From NCBI GenBank assembly GCA_041635755.1, contig JBFKUL010000107.1, forward strand, positions 1 to 9,181: DNA of 9,181 nucleotides. Reading direction: 5' to 3'. This DNA comes from JBFKUL01 sp041635755 (lineage in GTDB: Bacteria; Pseudomonadota; Gammaproteobacteria; Burkholderiales; SG8-39). The notes below the pieces were generated by a model, which made no database searches, was not told where the DNA came from, and was given only the letters and a program-made list of their open reading frames with translations. The position numbers and the translations under genes were made by a program. Positions 1-5,945 of the stretch are shown in pieces; the stretch's first letter is position 1; each line of letters opens with the position of its first letter.

Positions 1-732
1 ACGCAGCTTATTTCGGTGGTCGGCGACGACGAGGCGGGCGCACGGCTGCTGCACTTGGTCGAGGCAGAGCCGATCAAGGTGAGCTTGCATCGGGATGCGT
101 CGATTCGCACCACCGTGAAACTGCGCGTCATCGGCCGGCAACAGCAGCTCCTGCGCATCGATTTCGAGACGCCGCCCTCGCGCGAGGTGCTGGCGACCAA
201 GCTGTCGGAATTTGGCCAGGCGCTGCCGCAATGTGATGCGGTCATCCTGTCGGACTACGGCAAGGGCGGGTTGACGCATATCGCCCAGATGATTGAGCGG
301 GCACGCTCCGCGGGCAAGCGTGTTCTGGTCGACCCTAAAGGCGACGATTACTCCCGGTACAAGGGCGCAAGCTTGGTGACCCCGAACCGCGCGGAATTGC
401 GTGATGTGGTCGGTTCGTGGAAGGACGAAGCCGACCTGGAGCGTCGGGCGCAGGCGTTGCGTGCCGAGCTCGAGCTCGAGGCATTGCTGCTCACGCGCAG
501 CGAGCAAGGCATGACGCTTTTTCGCGACGGAGAAACCCTCAACGTCCCGGCGGAAGCGCGCGAAGTGTACGATGTGAGCGGCGCCGGCGATACCGTCATC
601 GCCTCGCTCGGCGTCATGCTCGCTGCCGGAGCGCCGCTGGAGGAAGCCGTACGCATTGCCAACCGCGCCGCCGGCATCGTGGTGGGCCGGCTGGGCACCG
701 CGGTGGCAACTCGCGAAGAACTGTTCGGATAG
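1..732 (+). CDS. hldA: D-glycero-beta-D-manno-heptose-7-phosphate kinase, 3' part (5' end outside window)
   Basis: Cytoplasmic PfkB/ribokinase-family sugar kinase that phosphorylates heptose 7-phosphate to the 1,7-bisphosphate for LPS inner-core ADP-heptose synthesis. The frame is open from the first base, so the gene starts upstream; 243 residues are visible, and roughly 70-80 N-terminal residues are probably missing compared with the usual ~310-330. Seen here: TVKLRVIGRQQQLLRIDFE (substrate-region signature of the heptose kinases), the DPKGDDY stretch, TPNRAEL, and the PfkB C-terminal signature DVSGAGDTV, whose catalytic Asp is encoded at 589-591. The protein stops soon after the kinase domain, so it is the single-domain form (HldA/RfaE1), not the bifunctional HldE with a fused cytidylyltransferase. 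The stop lies 7 nt before hldD, the later enzyme of the same pathway. A GTG at 16 could be mistaken for the start, but homologous sequence clearly continues upstream. Confidence 0.93.
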   Translation, partial: TQLISVVGDDEAGARLLHLVEAEPIKVSLHRDASIRTTVKLRVIGRQQQLLRIDFETPPSREVLATKLSEFGQALPQCDAVILSDYGKGGLTHIAQMIERARSAGKRVLVDPKGDDYSRYKGASLVTPNRAELRDVVGSWKDEADLERRAQALRAELELEALLLTRSEQGMTLFRDGETLNVPAEAREVYDVSGAGDTVIASLGVMLAAGAPLEEAVRIANRAAGIVVGRLGTAVATREELFG

Positions 733-739
733 GACGCGC

Positions 740-1741
740 ATGTATTACGTGGTCACCGGCGCCGCCGGCTTCATTGGTTCGAGATTGGTCGCGGCGCTCA
801 ACCGCGAGGGCATCACGGAAATTCTGGCGGTCGACAATCTCGAGAACGCCGACAAGTTCAGAAACCTGGTGGATTGCGACATCCAGGACTTCCTCGACAA
901 GCGCGAGTTTCTCGAGCGCGTGGCGGCGAACCAGTTCGAAGGCGTGGTTGAGGCGGTGCTCCACCAGGGCGCCTGTTCGGACACGATGCAGACCGACGGG
1001 CGCTACATGATGGACAACAACTACCGCTATTCGTGCCTGCTGCTTGACTGGTGCCAGGAGGAGGAAGTGCCGTTCCTATACGCGTCGTCGGCGTCCGTAT
1101 ACGGTGCTGGCCGAACGTTCCGGGAGGAGCGTCGCTTTGAGGCGCCGCTCAATGTTTACGGGTTTTCGAAATTTCTGTTCGACCAGGCCGTGCGCCGCCG
1201 CATTGGTGAGCGGAGCGCGCAGATCGCCGGTTTCCGGTACTTCAACGTGTATGGACCGAACGAGGAGCATAAAGGGCGGATGGCCTCGGTCGCATACCAC
1301 GCCTTCAACCAGTTCATGAGCGAAGGTCAGGTGAGGCTGTTCGTCGGCTCGGACGGGTTTGCCGATGGCGAACAGCGGCGCGATTTCGTGCACGTTGACG
1401 ACGTCGTCAACGTAAACCTCTACTTTCTCGAGCATCGCGAGGTGTCCGGAATCTTCAACTGCGGTACCGGTCGCGCGCAGACGTTCAACGAAGTGGCGCA
1501 CGCCGTGGTGAACGGCGCGCGCACGGCGCGGGGCGAGCCGGAGCTGGAGCTGCCCGCGATGGTTGCGCAGGGACTGGTGAAATACGTGCCGTTTCCGCCG
1601 CAGCTCGTCGGCAAGTACCAGAGCTTTACCGAGGCCGACCTGACGCTGCTGCGCGAAGCCGGCTACCCGGGCGAGTTCATGAGCGTTGGGTCGGGTGTGG
1701 CGTCCTATGTCACGGATCTGCTGGGGTCTGAGGCCGCCTGA
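740..1741 (+). CDS. hldD: ADP-L-glycero-D-manno-heptose 6-epimerase
   Basis: Converts ADP-D-glycero-D-manno-heptose to the L-glycero form, the last step in making the LPS inner-core heptose donor, using bound NADP. The protein is 333 aa, close to the usual ~310-330. It is an extended short-chain dehydrogenase/reductase: Rossmann loop GAAGFIG at residues 7-13, Ser116 in YASSASVYG, catalytic Tyr140 with Lys144 in NVYGFSKFLFDQ, and Lys178 in YGPNEEHKGRMAS. These positions coincide with the E. coli HldD residues S116, Y140, K144 and K178 as I remember them. The ATG at 740 gives MYYVVTGAAG, the normal short lead into the Rossmann strand, and has AGGA at 731-734 five bases upstream. The frame stays open upstream, but that part only overlaps the kinase gene. 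It sits 7 nt after hldA and 3 nt before cysM. Confidence 0.96.
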   Translation: MYYVVTGAAGFIGSRLVAALNREGITEILAVDNLENADKFRNLVDCDIQDFLDKREFLERVAANQFEGVVEAVLHQGACSDTMQTDGRYMMDNNYRYSCLLLDWCQEEEVPFLYASSASVYGAGRTFREERRFEAPLNVYGFSKFLFDQAVRRRIGERSAQIAGFRYFNVYGPNEEHKGRMASVAYHAFNQFMSEGQVRLFVGSDGFADGEQRRDFVHVDDVVNVNLYFLEHREVSGIFNCGTGRAQTFNEVAHAVVNGARTARGEPELELPAMVAQGLVKYVPFPPQLVGKYQSFTEADLTLLREAGYPGEFMSVGSGVASYVTDLLGSEAA

Positions 1742-1744
1742 CGC

Positions 1745-2644
1745 ATGAACCGGACCATCGAGGATTTCATCGGCAATACGCCGCTGGTGCGGCTGCAGCG
1801 CCTACCGGGTGAGGCGAATCGCAAGAACGGCAACTTGATCCTCGCAAAGCTCGAGGGGAACAATCCTGCGGGCTCGGTCAAGGATCGGCCGGCGATCTCG
1901 ATGATTCGTCGCGCCGAGCAGCGGGGAGAGATCAAGCCGGGCGACACGCTGATCGAGCCTACGTCGGGTAACACCGGCATTGCGCTTGCCATGGCGGCGG
2001 CAATACGAGGGTTCCGCATGGTGCTGATCATGCCCGAGCATCTCTCGATCGAGCGCCGCCAGACGATGCGCGCTTTCGGCGCAGAGATCGTCCTGACGCC
2101 ACAGAAAGGCGGCATGGAAACGGCGCGCGACCTAGCGGAGCGAATGGTGCGCGAGGGCAAAGGCATCATGCTCGACCAGTTCGCCAACGCGGACAACCCG
2201 CTTGCCCACTACGAGAATACCGGCCCCGAAATCTGGCGCGACACCGACGGCCGGATCACGCATTTCGTATCAAGCATGGGGACCACCGGGACGATCATGG
2301 GCTGCTCCCGATTCTTCAAGGAGAAGAACCCGAAGATCCAGATCGTTGGTTGCCAGCCCGAGGAGGGCTCGCAAATTCCCGGTATCCGCAAGTGGCCGGA
2401 GGCCTACCTGCCGAAGATCTATGACAAGGCGCGCGTCGACCGCCTCGAGTACGTGAATCAGGCCGAGGCGGAGGAAATGACACGCCGCATGGCGGGCGAG
2501 GAGGGCATTTTTGCGGGAATCTCCTCCGGCGGCGCCATGCACGTCGCGCTACGCGTCGCGGGCAACCTCAAGAACGCCGTGATCGTCACTATCGTGTGCG
2601 ACCGTGGCGATCGCTACTTATCCACGGGCGTTTTCCCGGACTGA
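1745..2644 (+). CDS. cysM: Cysteine synthase B (O-acetylserine sulfhydrylase B)
   Basis: PLP-dependent enzyme making cysteine from O-acetylserine and sulfide; the CysM class also uses thiosulfate to give S-sulfocysteine. It is 299 aa, against about 303 in E. coli. Visible features: PLP Schiff-base Lys46 in NPAGSVKDRPA, the substrate-binding loop TSGNTG at 73-78, the phosphate-binding GTTGT at 179-183, and ISSGG at 259-263. The C-terminal CDRGDRYLSTGVF (from Cys285) is the CysM signature; CysK has a Ser in place of that Cys, which is why I call CysM and not CysK. The protein ends just after this motif, a little shorter than the E. coli tail. The ATG at 1745 lies 3 nt after the hldD stop, with only a weak TGAGG at 1729-1733, so coupling to hldD is likely. 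Confidence 0.95.
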   Translation: MNRTIEDFIGNTPLVRLQRLPGEANRKNGNLILAKLEGNNPAGSVKDRPAISMIRRAEQRGEIKPGDTLIEPTSGNTGIALAMAAAIRGFRMVLIMPEHLSIERRQTMRAFGAEIVLTPQKGGMETARDLAERMVREGKGIMLDQFANADNPLAHYENTGPEIWRDTDGRITHFVSSMGTTGTIMGCSRFFKEKNPKIQIVGCQPEEGSQIPGIRKWPEAYLPKIYDKARVDRLEYVNQAEAEEMTRRMAGEEGIFAGISSGGAMHVALRVAGNLKNAVIVTIVCDRGDRYLSTGVFPD

Positions 2645-2645
2645 T

Positions 2646-3446
2646 GTGACTCCGATCCTCGCGTTCGACATCGAAACGGTGCCGGACTGCGCAGGCCTGC
2701 GCAGGCTGCACGAACTGCCGGAGGACCTGCCAGACCAGGAGGTTGCCGAGATCGCGTTCCAGCGTCGGCGCGCCCAGACCGGGAGCGACTTCCTGCCGCC
2801 GCACCTGCACAGGGTGCTGGTGATTTCCTGCGTGCTGCGGGACGCCGACCAGCTGCGGATCTGGTCGATTGGCGCGCCGCAGGAAGATGAACGGACCGCT
2901 ATCCAGCGCTTCTACGACGGCGTCGACCGGTATGTACCGCAGCTCGTGTCGTGGAACGGTGGTGGCTTCGATTTGCCGGTGCTGAATTTCCGCGCCTTGG
3001 CTACCGGCGTCTCGGCGCCACGTTTCTGGGAGCAAGGCGAGGACGACCGTGAATTCCGCTTCAACAACTATGTCTCCCGATACCACACGCGCCATCTGGA
3101 TCTGATGGACGTGCTGGCCATGTATCAACCGCGCAATAACGCACCCTTGGACGACGTGGCACGGCTTGCCGGGTTTCCGGGCAAGATCGGCATGGAGGGG
3201 GGTGCCGTTTGGGATCGGTTCCAGGCAGGCGAGATCGACGCCATCCGCAGCTACTGCGAGGCGGACAGCGCCAACACCTATCTGCTGTTCCTGCGCTACC
3301 AGTTGCTGCGCGGCGTATTTACGGATCAGCGCTACCGGAACGAATGCGCCATGCTGCGCGGACTGCTGGAGAAGCAGAAGCAGCCCCATTGGCAGGCATT
3401 CCTTGCGCGCTGGCCGGATACGCCCGAACCTGCGGCCAAGGCGTGA
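2646..3446 (+). CDS. Predicted 3'-5' exonuclease, PolB-like DnaQ superfamily
   Basis: Stand-alone DEDDy-type exonuclease resembling the proofreading domain of family B DNA polymerases (the family often called DNA_pol_B_exo2). With a GTG start at 2646 it is 266 aa and begins MTPILAFDIETVPD. ExoI motif: Asp8 and Glu10 in FDIET. ExoII-type motif: WNGGGFDLPVLNFR with Asp109. ExoIII: YCEAD, with Tyr203 and Asp207 as the YxxxD pair. All acidic residues expected for two-metal catalysis are present, so the enzyme should be active. I chose the GTG because it is 1 nt after the cysM stop and gives the short lead before the first catalytic strand. An ATG at 2604 would add 14 residues that only re-read cysM sequence. 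No Shine-Dalgarno is evident, which suggests coupling. The cellular substrate of this family is not known to me. Confidence 0.87.
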   Translation: MTPILAFDIETVPDCAGLRRLHELPEDLPDQEVAEIAFQRRRAQTGSDFLPPHLHRVLVISCVLRDADQLRIWSIGAPQEDERTAIQRFYDGVDRYVPQLVSWNGGGFDLPVLNFRALATGVSAPRFWEQGEDDREFRFNNYVSRYHTRHLDLMDVLAMYQPRNNAPLDDVARLAGFPGKIGMEGGAVWDRFQAGEIDAIRSYCEADSANTYLLFLRYQLLRGVFTDQRYRNECAMLRGLLEKQKQPHWQAFLARWPDTPEPAAKA

Positions 3447-4783
3447 GGCGCGGCGTCAAGCGCGCCGACAGCGCCCCGCCTGTCGAGCTGACCGTCGCCT
3501 CGCTCGATGCCAAGGGGCGCGGCATCGCCCGAAACGCAGAAGGCAAGGTCGTGTTCGTCGAGGGCGCGTTGGGCGGGGAGCGGGTACGGGCAATCCGGTT
3601 GGAGACCAAATCCGCGTACGACATCGCGCGTACCGTAGAGGTGCTTCGCGCCTCGAGTGGACGGCGCACGCCGCGCTGCCCGCATTTCGGCTTGTGCGGG
3701 GGATGCGTCACGCAGCACGTCGACGCGGCCACGCAGGTCGCGGCCAAGCAGCGAGGCCTGGAGGAGAATCTTGCGCGCATCGGCAAAGTTCGTCCGGAAT
3801 CGCTGCTGCGGCCGATCTACGGCGAAGAGTGGGGTTATCGCCATCGTGCGCGGCTCACGGCACGCTATGTGGCCAAGAAAGACGGCGTACTGGTGGGATT
3901 CCACGAGCGGCATTCGAGCTTCGTCGCCGATATGCGCGAATGCCACGTGCTTCCGGAGCACGTTTCGCGCCTCATATCGGCGCTGCGGGAGTTGATCGCG
4001 GGACTTTCGATCCGCGAGCGGCTGCCCCAGGTGGAAGTGGCGGTGGGTGACCACGCAACGGTCCTGGTTTTTCGGGTCCTGCTGCCGCTCACGGCCGCCG
4101 ACGAAGCCAGGCTCCGGTCATTCGCGGAGCAACACCGGACCTGCGTCTGGCTGCAGACGGGCGGGCCCGAGTCTGCTCGCCCATTCCATCCGCTGGAGCC
4201 GAGAATGCTCGAATACGCACTGCCGGAGTTCGATGTGCGCATTGCCTTCTTGCCCACCGACTTCACGCAGGTCAACCAATCCGTGAATCAGGTTCTGGTC
4301 TCACGGGCGATGCGACTGCTCGATCCGCAGCCCGGCGAGCGGGTCGCCGACCTGTTTTGCGGGCTTGGCAACTTTTCGCTGCCGATCGCACGATCCGGAG
4401 CAAAGGTACTGGGGATCGAGGGCAGCGCGCCGCTCGTCGAGCGCGCGCGCCAGAACGCGCTCTCGAACGGCCTGGCCGGGCGTGCCGAATTCGTTTGCGA
4501 GGACCTGTTTCGAATCGACCCTGAGCGACTGACCGCCTATGGGCCGTTCGACAAGTTGCTGGTGGACCCGCCACGCGACGGCGCGTTCGAGATCCTGAGT
4601 GCGTTGCCGATCGACTGGCCACGCCGCATCGTCTACGTCTCGTGCGACACTGCGACCCTCGCGCGCGACGCCGGGTATCTGGTGCACCAACAGGGCTTTC
4701 GGCTCGCCGCCGCGGGCGTGGTCAATATGTTCCCGCATACCGCACACGTCGAAAGCGTCGCGCTGTTCGATCGCGCGCCATAA
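3443..4783 (+). CDS. rlmD: 23S rRNA (uracil(1939)-C(5))-methyltransferase
   Basis: SAM-dependent enzyme that makes m5U1939 in 23S rRNA. It is 446 aa from the GTG at 3443, against 433 in E. coli RlmD (RumA). Domains in order: an N-terminal TRAM-type RNA-binding domain (about 12-70), a [4Fe-4S] cluster site with Cys79, Cys85, Cys88 and Cys167, a central domain, and a C-terminal Rossmann methyltransferase. SAM motif: DLFCGLGNFSLPIA at 303-316. DPPR is at 375-378. The nucleophile is Cys401 in YVSCDTATLARD, and the likely general base is Glu437 in HTAHVES. All catalytic and cluster residues are intact. The start is the only good candidate near the TRAM domain; it overlaps the exonuclease stop as GTGA (4 nt), with AAGG just upstream. 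Frame further upstream is a shadow of the exonuclease gene. Confidence 0.94.
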   Translation: MRRGVKRADSAPPVELTVASLDAKGRGIARNAEGKVVFVEGALGGERVRAIRLETKSAYDIARTVEVLRASSGRRTPRCPHFGLCGGCVTQHVDAATQVAAKQRGLEENLARIGKVRPESLLRPIYGEEWGYRHRARLTARYVAKKDGVLVGFHERHSSFVADMRECHVLPEHVSRLISALRELIAGLSIRERLPQVEVAVGDHATVLVFRVLLPLTAADEARLRSFAEQHRTCVWLQTGGPESARPFHPLEPRMLEYALPEFDVRIAFLPTDFTQVNQSVNQVLVSRAMRLLDPQPGERVADLFCGLGNFSLPIARSGAKVLGIEGSAPLVERARQNALSNGLAGRAEFVCEDLFRIDPERLTAYGPFDKLLVDPPRDGAFEILSALPIDWPRRIVYVSCDTATLARDAGYLVHQQGFRLAAAGVVNMFPHTAHVESVALFDRAP

Positions 4784-4807
4784 GAAAGGGCGCCGAAGCG
4801 CCCTTTC
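4784..4807. terminator. Bidirectional hairpin terminator between convergent genes
   Basis: A perfect 10-bp stem, GAAAGGGCGC (4784-4793) and GCGCCCTTTC (4798-4807), closes a 4-base loop. It begins directly after the rlmD stop. Read on the minus strand the loop is TTCG closed by C-G, the very stable cUUCGg tetraloop, and the hairpin then lies about 30 nt past the stop of the BI-1 gene. The T-rich part is within the stem's 3' arm and no long U-tract follows on either strand, so efficiency is uncertain. Confidence 0.75.
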
Positions 4808-4838
4808 TCGGAACCGCGCCGGCGGCGCCTGAAGCCGC

Positions 4839-5570
4839 CTACTCCCGTTGACCTGCTAATGCCATCAGCAGGTGCAGCAGGTTGACGAAGATATTAAACA
4901 GGCTGAGATAAACGCCCGTCGTGGCCATGACGTAGTTGGTCTCGCCGCCGCGTACGATCCTGTTCAGGTCGTACAGCAGGAACAACGAGAACACCACGAT
5001 TACCAGCGTCGAGATCGTCAGCGCGAGCGCCGGGATCTGCAGGAACATGTTGGCGAGCATGGCCGCCAGCAGCGCGAGCATGCCCACGAACAGGAATTTG
5101 CCCATGAAGCTGAAGTCGCGCTTGGTGGTCATCGCGATCGCGCCCATGGCGAAGAAAATCGCTCCGGTGCCAACCGCCGCATAGCCCACGAGCTGCATGC
5201 CGTTCTTCAGCGCGAGCGCGAAGTTGAGCATCGGCCCGATCCACCATCCGAGAATGCCGGTCATCAGCAGCAAGAACACGATGCCGAGCAGGCTGTTGCG
5301 ATTCGCCGCGATGGCGAACTGCAAGCCGATGACGGCAGCGAGCATGATGAGCGTGGACGCGATCGGATTTTGGACGATGACTCCGCCCGTCGTCATGCCG
5401 AGGAACGCACCCGCCACAGTAGGCACCATGGTGAGCGCAAGCAGCAGATAGGTGTTGCGCAATACCTTCTGCGATGCCGGCGCGATGGCGACGCCCTGCG
5501 CGGCGTCGTAGCTCGTGCCACGTCCGGCGGGCTGGTCGTTGGTACGAACCGGTCTAAGTTCAGGTTGCAT
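4839..5570 (-). CDS. BI-1/YccA (Bax inhibitor-1) family inner-membrane protein
   Basis: 243-aa multi-spanning membrane protein of the BI-1/TMBIM family. E. coli YccA, a member, modulates the FtsH protease; other members have been described as pH-sensitive Ca2+ leak channels. Hydrophobic segments lie near residues 39-59, 68-89, 93-112, 127-146, 157-176, 180-200 and 215-239, matching the seven-helix fold. The family-typical C-terminal stretch is present: LLYDLNRIVRGGETNYV with Asp201, then ATTGVYLSLFNIFVNLLHLL. The first ~38 residues are hydrophilic and cytoplasmic by the positive-inside rule. The start at 5570 is chosen for the AAGGAG 8 nt upstream; a frame 11 codons longer would bury that site. 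It is convergent with rlmD and divergent from tRNA-Ser(UGA). The exact role cannot be read from sequence. Confidence 0.9.
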   Translation of the reverse strand: MQPELRPVRTNDQPAGRGTSYDAAQGVAIAPASQKVLRNTYLLLALTMVPTVAGAFLGMTTGGVIVQNPIASTLIMLAAVIGLQFAIAANRNSLLGIVFLLLMTGILGWWIGPMLNFALALKNGMQLVGYAAVGTGAIFFAMGAIAMTTKRDFSFMGKFLFVGMLALLAAMLANMFLQIPALALTISTLVIVVFSLFLLYDLNRIVRGGETNYVMATTGVYLSLFNIFVNLLHLLMALAGQRE

Positions 5571-5578
5571 CAAGGCTT

Positions 5579-5584
5579 CTCCTT
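5579..5584 (-). promoter_or_regulatory. Ribosome binding site of the BI-1 family gene
   Basis: AAGGAG on the minus strand, with 8 nt between it and the ATG at 5570-5568. It is the strongest Shine-Dalgarno in the window and decides the start of the BI-1 gene. Confidence 0.8.
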
Positions 5585-5608
5585 TGGGCTGAACAAACAG
5601 CAACGAGT

Positions 5609-5637
5609 AAGACTACCAGAGGGCGCCGAAGTTTCAA
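5609..5637 (-). promoter_or_regulatory. Candidate promoter for the BI-1 family gene
   Basis: On the minus strand a TTGAAA (5637-5632, five of six to the -35 consensus) is followed after 16 bp by TAGTCT (5615-5610, three of six to the -10 consensus). It would start transcription near 5603 and give a leader of about 33 nt carrying the ribosome binding site. The -10 is poor, so this is tentative. Confidence 0.3.
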
Positions 5638-5685
5638 CGGCGTCTGGCCGGCACGACCGCTGCCACGTCTTCTTCTTGTCAGCAG

Positions 5686-5702
5686 GGACGCCCTGAGCGT
5701 CC
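5686..5702. repeat. Short perfect inverted repeat upstream of tRNA-Ser(UGA)
   Basis: GGACGC (5686-5691), a 5-nt spacer, and GCGTCC (5697-5702). It has no U-tract on either side, so it is not a convincing terminator. It ends about 20 nt before the TAGAAT -10 box of the tRNA and so covers part of the -35 region; it could be a protein site or chance. Confidence 0.3.
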
Positions 5703-5722
5703 GGCTGCCAACCGGGTTTGAG

Positions 5723-5728
5723 TAGAAT
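5723..5728 (+). promoter_or_regulatory. Candidate -10 box for tRNA-Ser(UGA)
   Basis: TAGAAT matches five of six bases of the sigma-70 -10 consensus. It is followed by a GC-rich stretch (GGGGTCGCG), as is common in the discriminators of stable-RNA promoters under stringent control. It lies 32 nt before the tRNA 5' end. No clear -35 hexamer is found at 16-18 bp upstream, so confidence is moderate. The same hexamer stands before the other serine tRNA. Confidence 0.45.
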
Positions 5729-5759
5729 GGGGTCGCGGACCGCATCATACAAGCCTTAC

Positions 5760-5850
<91 letters not shown>

Positions 5851-5867
5851 TCCAGCCCCCTTCGGCG

Positions 5868-5896
5868 TCCAAATTCGCGGCAAAGTCCTGTAAAAT
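5868..5896 (+). promoter_or_regulatory. Candidate promoter for aspartokinase
   Basis: TAAAAT (5891-5896) matches five of six bases of the -10 consensus. TCCAAA (5868-5873), 17 bp upstream, is a weak -35 (three of six). It would initiate near 5903 and give a leader of about 43 nt. The gap between the tRNA and ask holds no clear terminator, so read-through from the tRNA promoter is an alternative source of ask mRNA. Confidence 0.35.
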
Positions 5897-5945
5897 CCGC
5901 GGTTTTTCGCGACCCTGGGACGACCGGAGCGTCGCGCAGGCACGC

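Noticed and set aside
466..480. GAGCTCGAGCTCGAG short tandem/palindromic repeat in hldA
   Set aside because: It encodes ELELE in a helix and is too short to suggest a regulatory or mobile feature.
2589..3389. 266-codon minus-strand frame opposite the exonuclease
   Set aside because: No family features; the plus strand carries a complete set of DEDDy motifs.
4872..5696. 274-codon plus-strand frame opposite the BI-1 gene
   Set aside because: It is a hydrophilic, Gln/His/Arg-rich shadow; the minus-strand frame has a seven-helix family protein with a strong ribosome binding site.
5570..5752. 60-codon minus-strand frame whose TGA overlaps the BI-1 ATG (TGATG), suggesting a coupled leader peptide
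   Set aside because: Its only start is a TTG with TAAGG too close to it; it has no recognisable sequence and crosses the likely BI-1 promoter, so transcription probably begins downstream of its start.
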